64,000 bases of DNA from DATBLE01 sp963775695 (GTDB taxonomy: Bacteria; Actinomycetota; Thermoleophilia; Gaiellales; Gaiellaceae), in contig CAVZJU010000005.1 in assembly GCA_963775695.1 (NCBI GenBank), positions 1 to 64,000 of the forward strand, written 5' to 3'. Under the pieces are notes generated by a model. That model searched no databases, was not told the origin of the DNA, and was given only the letters and a program-made list of their open reading frames with translations. The position numbers and the translations under genes are program-made. This document shows, piece by piece, positions 1-8,732 of this stretch. Every line of letters begins with the position of its first letter. The first letter of the stretch is position 1.

Positions 1-39
1 AAGCTCGCCGCTCCAGAAACACGCGAAAAGGAGGCGGAG

Positions 40-324
40 ATGCATGCTGTCGTCGTGCGCGTGACCATCCACAATGCCGACCGCACTCGGGAGGTGCTCA
101 ACGGCCAGGTAGTGCCGCAGGTCTCGGGCGCGCCCGGCTTCAAGGCGGGCTACTGGACGTGGTCGACTGGTGGTGGGGAGTTGGACGGGCTCTCGATGAT
201 CATCTTTGACTCGGAGGAGAACGCACGCGCGGCGGGCGATCGGATAAGCGCGATCGCCGCTGACGCACCCGACGACGTCACGCTCGATGGCGTCGAGGTC
301 CGAGAGGTCGTCGCTTCGGCCTGA
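40..324 (+). CDS. small protein, possible antibiotic-biosynthesis-monooxygenase (ABM) fold
   Basis: This is a 94-residue soluble protein of unknown role. The start is well supported: a strong Shine-Dalgarno sequence (AAAAGGAGGCGG) lies a few bases before ATG. The layout, with an opening MHAVVVRVTI strand, a central GFKAGYWTW segment, a strand near SMIIFDSEENA and a final acidic strand, resembles the dimeric ferredoxin-like ABM fold, where a GF..GYW pattern before a strand and an EENA pattern at a helix start are common. No catalytic residue can be assigned, and the ABM idea is inference from pattern only. It has no obvious operon partner, because the next DNA holds only a decayed gene on the other strand. 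Confidence 0.6.
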   Translation: MHAVVVRVTIHNADRTREVLNGQVVPQVSGAPGFKAGYWTWSTGGGELDGLSMIIFDSEENARAAGDRISAIAADAPDDVTLDGVEVREVVASA

Positions 325-479
325 TGACGTAGTCGATACTGGATCGTCGTCGCGGCTGCAGCGGCCGTGCTCTCTCCCGTCGTGCTGCTGGCGCGCCGCC
401 TCCCCCCGCGGGGCGTAAGGCCGGGCGGTTAGTCCGTCGCCTGCGCCAGTCCTGTCTCTCGAGAGACAGTCAGGGATAA

Positions 480-669
480 AGACAACTCTGTAGTCGTCGA
501 GGAAGTCGCCCATGTCGTAGAGCACGCCCTCCGAGACGCCGTGGAACACATGTGCGGAATGGCCGGCCACGAGGGTCGCCCCCGCGGCTCGCATCGCTCT
601 CGCCGCCTCACGGACTCGCGCGAGCGGTGCCGCCACCATGTTCGGGCCCCAGTGTGGGCTGATCAGCAC
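480..669 (-). pseudogene. remnant of a CapA-like (poly-gamma-glutamate synthesis) protein, C-terminal piece
   Basis: Read on the minus strand from about 669, one frame gives VLISPHWGPNM, then an AGATLVAGHSAHVFHG stretch and VLYDMGDFLDDY. This is the pattern of the C-terminal part of CapA/PGA_cap metallophosphoesterase-like proteins (HWG, AGHSAHV, GDFLDDY). The match stops abruptly at about 480, and no start or upstream domain is present, so only about 63 of the expected 300 or more codons survive. It lies in the 415 bases between the first gene and the LuxR regulator, where nothing else is convincing. The identification rests on motif memory, not on an alignment. Confidence 0.6.
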
Positions 670-739
670 TCGTAGTCAACGAGGAAGAAGCGGAGCGCCA
701 GCCGGAGTCCAGTTCGACACGTCACAATCGACACTCGCT

Positions 740-3550
740 ATGTCTGCGACTCGTCTCATAGGGCGCGACAACGAGCTGGGCATCATCGAGGCGTTCCTCG
801 CCGATGTCGATCAAGGCCCGACCGCGCTGGTCCTCTCCGGCGAGCCGGGGATTGGCAAGACGATCCTCTGGGAGACCGGCCTCGAGGAGGCAAAGCGGCG
901 CTTTGGCGGCGTACTGATCTGCCGGGGCGTCGAGGCCGAAGCCTCGCTCTCCTTCGCCGGGCTCTCGGAGCTGTTGGCGCCCGTCTTCGACGAGGTCGCC
1001 GCTTCGCTGCTGCCACCCCGCCGGCGGGCCCTCGAGATCGCACTGCTACGGGTCGAGCCGGAGTCCGAGGCTCCCGATCCGCACGCGATCGGGCTCGCCG
1101 TGCGCGACGTTCTCGGCGCTCGTGCCGAGGGGGGGCCGCTCCTGATCGCCCTGGACGATGCGCAATGGCTCGATCCAGCCTCCGCCGGAGTGATCCAGAT
1201 CGCGCTGCGCCGCCTGCACGAGGAGCGGGTCGGGCTGCTGGTGACGATCAGGACAGGACCGGAGCTCGCGATCCCCTTCGAGCTCGAGCGCTCTTTCCCC
1301 GAGGAACGGCTCGAGCAGCTGACGCTCGGCCCACTCAGCCTCGGGGCCGTTCATAATCTGCTCAGGGACCGACTGGAGCTCGAACTGACCCGGCCGGAGC
1401 TCGCGCGGGTGCAGGAGGCCACAGCGGGTAATCCCTTCTTTGCACTCGAGCTCGGGCGTGAGTTCGTTCGCACGCGCACACGGCCGGCGCCAGGCCTGGC
1501 GCTCCACGTTCCGGACAGCCTGCGCGAGCTGCTCGGGGGCCGGCTCGCTCGCCTTCCCGGCGAGACCCTCGACGTGCTACTCCTGACCGCGGCGCTGGCC
1601 CGACCGACGATCGACCTCGTCGCGGCCGCCCATGGAGACCGGAAGCGCGTACTCGAGGCGCTGGAAGCGGCCATGGGAGAGGGAGTCGTCGAGCTCGACG
1701 ACTCGCGGGTCCGTTTCTCACACCCCTTGCTCGCGTCGATCTGCTACGAGCGGGCGCCACTCTGGAAGCGCCGCGCGGTGCACCGGGAACTCGCCGATGC
1801 GGTCACAGACGTCGAAGAGCGAACCCGCCACCTGGCGCTGGCCGCCGACGGCCCCGACGCAGTGATCGCTTCGGAGCTGGACACCGCAGCCGAGCAAGCG
1901 GCGGGGCGGGGGGCGACTGCGGCAGCGGCCGAGCTCTACGAGCTTGCTGCCGAGCTGACACCCACCGATCCCGCCCTGGCGCGTGAGCGTCGCCTGCGGT
2001 CGGCGAACTTCCACTTCCTCGCCGGCGACCGGGAACGGAGCGTCGGGATCCTCGATCAGCTCCTGACCGAAGTGCCGGGCGGCCCGGAGCGGGCAGACGT
2101 TCTCGTCGCGCTCGCCTCGACCTTCAGAGGCGACCCGCAAGCGAGGATCCAGCTCTGCGAGGAGGCCCTTTCCGAGGCGACGGGCGACGACGCGCGTTCT
2201 GCCAGGATCCTGGCTCTCCGAGCCTGGAATCACCTGCTGACGGCCGATGCACACTCGGCGCTCGCCGATGCACGCGCGGCGCTCGGACAGGCGGAGCGAG
2301 TTGGCGATCCCGCCCTAATCGCTGCCGTGATCGGGCGGGTTGCGCAGACAGAATCGTGGGCCGCCGACGTCACGCCCGGGCTGCTCGAACGGGGCGTCGA
2401 GATCGAAGACCGCTTGGGGCTCGTGCTCGACTACCGAGCGAGCCCGCGCGTCTACCTGCCCCGGCTCCTGATGCGCCAGGGGGAGATCGAAAGACCTCGC
2501 GCACTTCTTGAAGAGCTGGAGAGGAATGCGGCAGCGCGCGGCGATGAGGGCACTCGCGCGATCGCTCTTTGGTACTTGAGCACGCTCGAGTGGTTTGCCG
2601 GCCGCTGGCAGCAGGCCCTTGGCCACGCCGACGCCGCGCAGGAGCTCGCTGCGCAGATCATGTTGGTGAACGCAAGTGGTTGGATCGGACGTGTCAGGGC
2701 GCTGGTGGAAACGGACCTCGGCCTCGTCGAGCAGGCGCGCGTTTCGGTCGAAGAAGGCCTCGCCGCGCCACATGCGGACTCGAATGATGTCTTCTCCTAC
2801 ATCACGCTCGGCGTGCTCGGCCGGCTCGAGCTGGCGCTCGGGAACCTGGAGGCAGCAGGCGGCCACCTTCGCGAGCTGCCCGGGCGGCTGCTTGCGAGAG
2901 GGGTCAACGATCCAACGCAGACCGTCTGGGCCGACGCGATCGAGACACTGATCGCACTCGGCGAGCTCGCCCCTGCGCGCGCCCACCTCGGACCCTACGA
3001 GGGACACGCGCAGCAGCTCGGAAGCCCCTGGGCGCTGGCAGCCGCTGCGCGCTGCCGCGGATTGCTCGCCGCTGCCGAAGGCGAGCCGTGGATCGCCTTC
3101 GAAGCGTTCGATCGCGCCCTCGCCGAGCTCGACCAGCACCCCTACCCGCTCGAGCGGGCCCGCACGCTGCTCTGCCTCGGCATCGTGCGCAGGCAGGCGC
3201 AGCAGAAGCGCGCGGCCCGGGACGCGCTCGAGCAGGCCCTTGCGATCTTCGACGAGTTAGGGGCGCGCCTCTGGGCCGATAAGGCCCGGGCCGAGCTGGC
3301 GCGGATCAGCGGCCGCGCTCCCGCCACCGAGGAGCTAACCGAAACCGAGCGGCGGGTGGCCGAACTCGCCGCCCAGGGGCGCACGAACAAACAGATCGCG
3401 GCCGAGCTGTTCATGGGGGTGAGCACCGTTGAGGCTCACCTCTCCCACGTGTACCGCAAGCTCGGCGTCCGCCGGGCCGGGCTGGCTGCACGGCTCGCAG
3501 CCCCCCAGGGTGTCTCCGCCAAAGCGGGGGGAGACCCCGTCCAAACCTAG
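740..3550 (+). CDS. LuxR-family transcriptional regulator with N-terminal ATPase domain
   Basis: This is a 936-residue large LuxR/LAL-type regulator. It has a Walker A motif GEPGIGKT at residues 34-41, Walker B LLIALDD at 134-140, and a long helical, TPR-like middle (about 380-850) rich in alanine, leucine and arginine. A C-terminal GerE/LuxR helix-turn-helix (about 866-918, TNKQIAAELFMGVSTVEAHL) binds DNA. Members act as ATP-dependent activators whose signal is usually unknown. I chose ATG at 740 (MSATRLIGRDNEL) because family proteins begin with this (L/I)GRD(x)EL pattern just before Walker A. The same frame is open back to 638, but the extra 34 residues look like non-coding DNA. The tail after the HTH is short and charged. 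No partner gene is co-transcribed in an obvious way. Confidence 0.9.
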   Translation: MSATRLIGRDNELGIIEAFLADVDQGPTALVLSGEPGIGKTILWETGLEEAKRRFGGVLICRGVEAEASLSFAGLSELLAPVFDEVAASLLPPRRRALEIALLRVEPESEAPDPHAIGLAVRDVLGARAEGGPLLIALDDAQWLDPASAGVIQIALRRLHEERVGLLVTIRTGPELAIPFELERSFPEERLEQLTLGPLSLGAVHNLLRDRLELELTRPELARVQEATAGNPFFALELGREFVRTRTRPAPGLALHVPDSLRELLGGRLARLPGETLDVLLLTAALARPTIDLVAAAHGDRKRVLEALEAAMGEGVVELDDSRVRFSHPLLASICYERAPLWKRRAVHRELADAVTDVEERTRHLALAADGPDAVIASELDTAAEQAAGRGATAAAAELYELAAELTPTDPALARERRLRSANFHFLAGDRERSVGILDQLLTEVPGGPERADVLVALASTFRGDPQARIQLCEEALSEATGDDARSARILALRAWNHLLTADAHSALADARAALGQAERVGDPALIAAVIGRVAQTESWAADVTPGLLERGVEIEDRLGLVLDYRASPRVYLPRLLMRQGEIERPRALLEELERNAAARGDEGTRAIALWYLSTLEWFAGRWQQALGHADAAQELAAQIMLVNASGWIGRVRALVETDLGLVEQARVSVEEGLAAPHADSNDVFSYITLGVLGRLELALGNLEAAGGHLRELPGRLLARGVNDPTQTVWADAIETLIALGELAPARAHLGPYEGHAQQLGSPWALAAAARCRGLLAAAEGEPWIAFEAFDRALAELDQHPYPLERARTLLCLGIVRRQAQQKRAARDALEQALAIFDELGARLWADKARAELARISGRAPATEELTETERRVAELAAQGRTNKQIAAELFMGVSTVEAHLSHVYRKLGVRRAGLAARLAAPQGVSAKAGGDPVQT

Positions 3551-3585
3551 GGTTTCCGGGGTTTCGGGCCTGCGTCCCTGAGACG

Positions 3586-3591
3586 TAGCTT
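3586..3591 (+). promoter_or_regulatory. -10 element TAGCTT of a leaderless-type promoter
   Basis: TAGCTT is followed by six bases and then ATG at 3598. This spacing would put the transcript start at or next to the start codon. The same layout recurs at several other starts in the window. No convincing -35 box was seen. Confidence 0.45.
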
Positions 3592-3597
3592 GGGCGC

Positions 3598-4326
3598 ATG
3601 GTCTACGTCGTCGAGCGATACCTCCCCGGCCTTCACCGCTCCGACCTGCTGTGCGGGCTCTCGAAGCTCACGCAGCTCAGGGAACAGGCGGGCGAGAGGC
3701 CTCGGGTGCGCTACCTCGGCTCGACCATCGTGCTGCGGGACGAGGCCTGCTACTGCCAGTTCGAAGGGCCAACCGAGGCGGCCGTCGCCGAGGCGAACCG
3801 GCTAGCAGGCCTCCCGTTCGACCGGATCGTCCCCGCAGTGACTGTCAATCCGAAAGGAGCAGAGATGAGCGTCTACCCGTCCATCCCCGCGACCGTCGAG
3901 ATCGAGCGCGGTCGCCTAGTCGGCCTGGTGGCAGCGGTCGCAGTGGCTGCGGCCGCCGTCACCTGGGTCCTAGTCGCGTTCGCGTTCGACAGCGGCAGCA
4001 CGACCACTGCGTCGAGCGGCGTTCAGGCGAGCGCGATCGGCAATCCGCTTCCGCCCGCGTCCCTGCACTTCAGGGTCGTGGGGGGGCCCGGTTCGGCCAC
4101 CTCCGCCGCGCAGGACGGGCGGAACGTCCCGTCGGTCATGTCCCTGACCCCCGCCCGGCTCGCCGGCGGGGCGCTCGGAACCGGCTATGCCCTGCCGACC
4201 GCACAGAGCGGACCGACCACCGCGTCGATCCTGGCCTCGATGAGCCCGCAGACGCGGGAGTACACCAGGGCGATCATGAACCTGACGTTCGCCCAGCTCG
4301 CGGCCGGAGGCGCTGGCCACCCGTAG
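3598..4326 (+). CDS. DUF4242 / SCO4226-like domain joined to a single-pass membrane protein
   Basis: The 242-residue frame has two parts. Residues 1-82 (VERYLPGL, RVRYLGSTIV, CYCQFEG, AGLPFDRIV) match the pattern of DUF4242, small nickel-binding SCO4226-like proteins. Residues about 104-126 are a strong transmembrane helix, followed by a Ser/Thr/Gly/Ala-rich exported or low-complexity tail. Between them, a good Shine-Dalgarno (AAAGGAGCAGAG) stands before an in-frame ATG at 3865 (codon 90). The C-terminal 153 residues could therefore be made separately, and the DUF4242 part may be a gene that lost its stop codon. The first start is supported by the -10 box six bases upstream. The function is unknown. 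A stable hairpin follows the gene. Confidence 0.7.
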   Translation: MVYVVERYLPGLHRSDLLCGLSKLTQLREQAGERPRVRYLGSTIVLRDEACYCQFEGPTEAAVAEANRLAGLPFDRIVPAVTVNPKGAEMSVYPSIPATVEIERGRLVGLVAAVAVAAAAVTWVLVAFAFDSGSTTTASSGVQASAIGNPLPPASLHFRVVGGPGSATSAAQDGRNVPSVMSLTPARLAGGALGTGYALPTAQSGPTTASILASMSPQTREYTRAIMNLTFAQLAAGGAGHP

Positions 4327-4336
4327 CCGACGTCCC

Positions 4337-4368
4337 CCAGGAGGGGAGATCACGCTCTCCCCTCCTGG
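4337..4368 (+). terminator. strong hairpin after the DUF4242 gene
   Basis: A perfect 13-bp stem (CCAGGAGGGGAGA with its complement) and a 6-base loop lie just after the stop codon at 4326. No U-run follows, so it is a candidate terminator or mRNA-end hairpin in a high-GC genome rather than a classic intrinsic terminator. Confidence 0.6.
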
Positions 4369-4399
4369 CGGGGTTGACGGCGCATCTCGGACTGAGAAG

Positions 4400-6262
4400 A
4401 TGATGAACCGCACAGTGGACACGTCGCGCAGAGGCTTCCCCAGCCCGTTCGAGCTCCCGGTTCCTCAAGGCTGTGAGGGGTGGGAGGAGCTGTATCCCCG
4501 CTACCACCAGTTCGCCGAGAGTCGGCGCGCTTTCGAGGAGGGCCGCTTCTGGTTCCAGGATGCCGTGCACTACGCGGAGCCGTACTACCCGTTCGACGCC
4601 GTCGTGCTCGAGTTCACCCTGGTCGGGTTCAGCCAGGCGAGCGCGCGCCTGTTCGTCATCCCGCCCTCGCTCGGTCTTGAGAGCCGGATCCTGAACGGCT
4701 ACGTGTACCTGAGTGGCAACTCGGTAATGGACGAGGCGACGATCTCGCGACGGGCCGAGCTGTTCAGCACGCGCGGAGGCTACTACTACGACCACTGGGA
4801 CGAGCTGGACGCGCAGTGGCGCGAAAAGGTGGAGACGGAGATCAACGCGCTCGAGGCGCTCGAAGTATCCGAGCTATGCGAGGTCGAGGACGAGTCGATC
4901 GTGCGCGAGGGCCGCGGTTGGGGGTCAGCCCACAAGCTCCTCATCGCTTACGACCATCTACTCGAGGGACTGGACCGCATCTGCCACTACCACTTCGAGC
5001 TGGTCAACCTCGGCTACGGTGCATATCTCGCCTTCTACGAGGTCTGCCGCCAGGCGTTCCCGGACATCTCCGACCAGACGATCGCAAAGATGGTCGCGGG
5101 CCTCGACGTCGTCGCGCTGCGGCCGGACGACGAGCTCCGGCGTCTCGCCCGTCTGGCGGTCGAGCTCGGCGTCGCCGCGCAGGTCAAGGGCGCCCGCGAC
5201 GAGAAGGCGCTGCGGGCGGCGCTGGCCGGGGCCGAGCCGGGAGAGCGGTGGTTGGGGGACTTCGAGCAGACGAAGCACCCCTGGTTCAACTTCTCTTACG
5301 GCAACGGGTTCTACCATCACCACCGCTCCTGGATCGACGACTCGACGCTCCCGATCGCGATGATCGGCTCCTATATCGAGCACCTCGAGATAGGCGAGGA
5401 CATCTCACGACCCCGCGACCAGGTGGTCGCCGAGCGCAACCGGATCACGGACGAGCACCGCGCCTTGCTTCCCGAGGAAAGTCGAGGGGCGTTCGACGAG
5501 CAGCTCGTGCTTGCCCGGACCGTCTTCCCCCACATCGAGAACCACAACTTCTACGTCGATCACTGGTACCACACCGTTTTCTGGAACAAGGTGCGCGAGT
5601 TCGGCGCGCTCCTCGCCCGGCACGGGTTTCTGGTCGAGGAGGACGACATCTTCTTCTTGCGCCACGACGAGGTGCGTTCGGCGCTCGACGAGCTCAGGTT
5701 GTTCTGGAGCTCGGGCGGCGCAGGCGCCCCTCTCGGCCCTGTGCACTGGCCGGAGATCGTCGAGCGGCGCAAGCCGATCTACGAGGCGATGCGCGTATGG
5801 GCGCCCCCGCCCGCTCTCGGCGCGGTGCCCGAAGCCGTGACGGAGCCGGTCACGATCATGCATTGGGGCGTCACGACAGAACGCGTCCAGGAATGGCTCG
5901 AGTCCTCCGCCGGCACCGCCCCTGAGACGCTGCGGGGAGTTGCGGGTTCACCTGGGATCGCCGAGGGCCCCGCCCGTGTGATTCTCGACGTTCACGAGCT
6001 CATCGATGTCGAGGCAGGAGAGATCCTCGTCGCACCGTTCACCTCGACAAGCTGGACACCCGTCTTCGGGAGGATCGCGGCCGCGGTCACGGACGCCGGC
6101 GGCGTCATGTGCCATGCGGCCATCATCGCCCGCGAGTATGGGTTGGCCGCAGTCCTCGGCACCGGCACGGCCAGCAAGCGGATCCAGACCGGCGATCGAC
6201 TGCGTGTCGACGGCGCCAGAGGCCTGGTCACGATCCTGCAGCGGACAGACGACCAGAGCTGA
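4400..6262 (+). CDS. PEP-utilising enzyme mobile-domain protein (stand-alone swivelling His domain)
   Basis: This is a 620-residue cytoplasmic protein. Residues about 513-612 are a PEP-utilisers mobile domain: GVAGSPGIAEGPARVI at its start, then GGVMCHAAIIAREYGLA with the phosphate-carrying histidine at about residue 572. The first 500 residues are acidic, rich in Trp, Tyr and His, and match no domain I can name with confidence. In PEP synthase and PPDK this mobile domain swings between an ATP-grasp domain and a PEP-binding barrel. Neither is present here, so the protein probably works with a separate ATP/PEP-binding subunit, as in phenylphosphate synthase-type or rifampin phosphotransferase-like systems. 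No such partner lies in this window. ATG 4400 and ATG 4403 are equally possible starts. Confidence 0.75.
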   Translation: MMNRTVDTSRRGFPSPFELPVPQGCEGWEELYPRYHQFAESRRAFEEGRFWFQDAVHYAEPYYPFDAVVLEFTLVGFSQASARLFVIPPSLGLESRILNGYVYLSGNSVMDEATISRRAELFSTRGGYYYDHWDELDAQWREKVETEINALEALEVSELCEVEDESIVREGRGWGSAHKLLIAYDHLLEGLDRICHYHFELVNLGYGAYLAFYEVCRQAFPDISDQTIAKMVAGLDVVALRPDDELRRLARLAVELGVAAQVKGARDEKALRAALAGAEPGERWLGDFEQTKHPWFNFSYGNGFYHHHRSWIDDSTLPIAMIGSYIEHLEIGEDISRPRDQVVAERNRITDEHRALLPEESRGAFDEQLVLARTVFPHIENHNFYVDHWYHTVFWNKVREFGALLARHGFLVEEDDIFFLRHDEVRSALDELRLFWSSGGAGAPLGPVHWPEIVERRKPIYEAMRVWAPPPALGAVPEAVTEPVTIMHWGVTTERVQEWLESSAGTAPETLRGVAGSPGIAEGPARVILDVHELIDVEAGEILVAPFTSTSWTPVFGRIAAAVTDAGGVMCHAAIIAREYGLAAVLGTGTASKRIQTGDRLRVDGARGLVTILQRTDDQS

Positions 6263-6411
6263 CCTGCTAGCCACTCCCGGTACTCGCGGACGGCCTGCGG
6301 ATTGCCGGTCTTCGCCTTCTCCCTGATCGCCTCGAAGACGGCGGCCTGGTCGGCGGGGAGCGTGACGTGATCGCGATGTGACGGCCACGGCGGGACTCCG
6401 GCGGGGGAGAG

Positions 6412-6558
6412 GCTCATCGCACGCGGGGGAGGGGATGTCCTACTCCCACCCACCGAACGGCGCCGTGCTCACCACACACTCACCACGTCGCCGGAGATCG
6501 AGCTCCGAAGCCGGTTTGCGCTCAGACCTCGCGCTCGGTGTACAGGAGGTCGATGAGG
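6412..6558 (+). repeat. diverged direct repeat, copy A
   Basis: This stretch resembles 8887-9018 in the same orientation. Both hold GCTCATCGC plus a G-rich tract, GGGGATGT, then CTCACCAC(A/T)CACTCACCACG, and about 77 bases later an AGGAGG-(C/T)C-(A/G)ATGAGG block. The spacing of these blocks is nearly identical between copies. They appear to be two decayed copies of the same minus-strand gene junction. Confidence 0.55.
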
Positions 6559-7008
6559 GTCTGACGGCACGCGTCCGAGCGCCATCCGGCCCTCTAGAAC
6601 CCTGCGTTCACTGCATTTTCGGGCTCGCCGTCTCTCTCTCGCTGGGACTCCGGTGTGACTCCGGCGCAGGACTCCTTCGCGTTCGGGGGGTGGGGTACTT
6701 CCGGCCGGGATCGAGGCGGGGCGGAGAGGTCAGCGGGTTGACCGCCTGCCGTGCCGATAGGCGGTCGCCTCTTTCCAGCGATCGCTCGAGCAGACCGAGA
6801 ATGGGCCGCCTGAGCATCAGCTCCCATCCTCAAGTCAGCACTCGCAGTCAACGAAGAGGCACAGCAGGAGCACCCGAAGGAGGAAGGTCAGCCGCTCCCG
6901 CGCACCTGAGCGCAGCTAGGAGGTGGGAGCTGCGCTGTCGAGCAACAGGGCGAGCTACCCGGACATCGCATGAACGGACTCGCCGTGCTCGATTCGGTAC
7001 GTACAGCT

Positions 7009-7057
7009 TGTACGGACACGCCGCCATTCGAGGGGCCTGTACGGACCGTGTACGGAC
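7009..7057 (+). promoter_or_regulatory. three phased TGTACGGAC direct repeats
   Basis: TGTACGGAC starts at 7009, 7039 and 7049, so the copies are 30 and 10 bases apart, on one face of the helix. A related GGTACGTACAG lies just before (6997-7007). Such an array fits a protein-binding site. The target gene could be the flavoprotein at 7515, but nearly 460 bases lie between. Confidence 0.4.
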
Positions 7058-7514
7058 GTTCTCTGGCCGTCTGCATGCCTCGGGCGCGAGGCCTCCGGTG
7101 CCACCCGCGGCCCGGGACTCCTACACGTCAGGGTGGCCTCCGCGTCCGCGGGCGGCCGGGAGGGACATGCCCGCCACCTTCTTCACGCAGCCGCCCTGCA
7201 CTGCCCAATGACTTGGCGAGCTCGCCGTGACCCCGCTCGCCATGCGGGCTGGAGGGGAGACCACTTCCTACGTCAGGATGTTGCAGAGGGTGCAGCGGGA
7301 GCGCGCCCGGAGCCGAGCACGCGATCATCACCGCAGGGTCGCGGGGGCAGATGCCTGCCACCGGCATGGCGAAGCGATGCGGGAAAGCCGCCGTCGAATG
7401 ACGGGATCTTCCCGACGGCAGTCGCCTTCTCTCCTGGAACGATTGACCGATGTTCCAGGTGCGCATCCATGGGCGCGGCGGATAGGGGGTCTGGTTCGGG
7501 AGGAGATGAGTCAC

Positions 7515-8732
7515 ATGGTGAGAAGCGGCGGGGCGGCGAGTGTGCTTATCGCGGGCGGGGGAGTCGCCGCCCTCGAGGCCGCGCTTGCGCTGCGCGCACT
7601 GGGTGAGGAGCGCGTCAGCGTCGAGCTGATCTCGCCAGAGCCTCTGTTCTGGTACCGGCCGCTCGCAGTCGCCCAGCCGTTCCGGCTCGGAGAGGTGATG
7701 CATTTCGAGTTGCCGGAGCTGGCCGCAGCCGCGGGCGCGACCTTCGCGCTAGGGACGCTCGTCTCGGTCGACCCGGCACATCATCTCGCCCACATCTCGC
7801 CCGGGGGCGCCATCCCTTACGACATGCTCCTGATTGCCTGTGGGGCAGTCTCCAAGCCGGCGGTTCCCGGCGCGCTGACGTTCCGCGGGCCGGCAGATGT
7901 GGAGAAGGTCGAGCACTTGCTGGCAGAGATCGAGGCCCGCGAGGTACACAGCGTGGTCTTTGCCGTGCCATCGGGCGCTGTCTGGAGCCTCCCCGTCTAT
8001 GAGCTCGCGCTCATGACCGCGGCATGGCTCGCTGCGCGCGGGATCGTAGGAGTGGGGCTCGCGCTAGTCACGCCCGAGGACGAGCCGCTCGGGCTTTTCG
8101 GCCACGAGGCGAGCCGTGCGATCCAGGCGCTGCTCGACGACCGAGGCATCGTCTTCCACGGTCGCTCCCACCCGGTGGAGGCCCGCGACGGCAAGCTACT
8201 CGTCGTCCCCGAGAGCGAAGTCGCGGCAGACCGGGTCGTGGCAACGCCCCGCCTCCAGGGTCAGCGGATCGAAGGCATCCCACAGACGGCCGACAGCTTC
8301 ATCCCCGTCGACACGCACGCGCGAGTGACCGGTGTGTCCGATGTGTACGCCGCGGGCGATGTCACGAGCTTTCCCGTCAAGCAGGGCGGGATCGCGGCAC
8401 AGCAGGCTGAGGTGGCAGCCGAGGCGATCGCCGCAGAGGCCGGCGCGGACCTGACTCCGCGTCCGTTCCGGCCGGTCCTGCGCGGGCTCCTGTTGACCGG
8501 AACGGAGCCGAGCTACCTGCGCCGGGACCTGACCAAGAGCGAGGAGACCTCATCGGCGAGCTCCGATCCCCTCTGGTGGCCACCGGCGAAGATCGTCGGC
8601 CACTACCTCGCTCCATTCCTCGGCGCGCTCGCCGGTGTCGAGGTCACCCGCGAAATGCCGTCCGGGCCCGGCACAGTACAGGTGCACGTCGCACTCGATC
8701 CCGACCATCTGGGCATCGGCCTCGGCCTGTGA
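7515..8732 (+). CDS. FAD-dependent pyridine nucleotide-disulphide-type oxidoreductase (SQR/NDH-2-like)
   Basis: This is a 405-residue flavoprotein. A dinucleotide-binding motif VLIAGGGVAALEAALAL opens the protein, SPEPLFWYRPLAVAQPF lies near residue 50, and the second FAD-contact motif GVSDVYAAGDVTSFP lies near residue 280. A YDMLLIACGA strand follows the usual pattern of sulfide:quinone oxidoreductases and type-II NADH dehydrogenases. There is no CxxC redox pair, and the catalytic cysteines of true sulfide:quinone oxidoreductase are not evident, so the substrate is open. The second Rossmann region (residues 130-200) lacks a clean GxGxxG, which hints at no NAD(P)H use. I prefer ATG 7515, nine bases after AGGAG; ATG 7506 is too close to it. 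The frame is open further upstream, but that DNA looks non-coding. Confidence 0.8.
   Translation: MVRSGGAASVLIAGGGVAALEAALALRALGEERVSVELISPEPLFWYRPLAVAQPFRLGEVMHFELPELAAAAGATFALGTLVSVDPAHHLAHISPGGAIPYDMLLIACGAVSKPAVPGALTFRGPADVEKVEHLLAEIEAREVHSVVFAVPSGAVWSLPVYELALMTAAWLAARGIVGVGLALVTPEDEPLGLFGHEASRAIQALLDDRGIVFHGRSHPVEARDGKLLVVPESEVAADRVVATPRLQGQRIEGIPQTADSFIPVDTHARVTGVSDVYAAGDVTSFPVKQGGIAAQQAEVAAEAIAAEAGADLTPRPFRPVLRGLLLTGTEPSYLRRDLTKSEETSSASSDPLWWPPAKIVGHYLAPFLGALAGVEVTREMPSGPGTVQVHVALDPDHLGIGLGL

Larger units (their letters stand above)
6263..7514. other. gene-poor 1.25-kb region with decayed sequence
   Basis: No intact gene is convincing here. A coding-like minus-strand stub runs from ATG 6417 to about 6270. 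It opens MSLSPAG and continues with LPADQAAVFEAIREKA and AVREYREWLAG, and it is cut at the 3' end of the PEP gene. A second minus-strand gene end (LIDLLYTEREV then stop) lies near 6527-6560. Near 6843-6863 the minus strand shows a gene end reading LFVDCEC then stop, like another at 672-686. Between 7009 and 7057 there are three copies of TGTACGGAC. Long plus-strand frames over this stretch have shadow-type composition (Arg/Pro/Ser-rich) and I do not call them genes. Confidence 0.5.

Noticed and set aside
6378..7211. Long plus-strand open frame of 277 codons in the gene-poor region
   Set aside because: Arg/Ser/Pro-rich composition, no ribosome site, no domain pattern, and it crosses decayed gene junctions read on the other strand.
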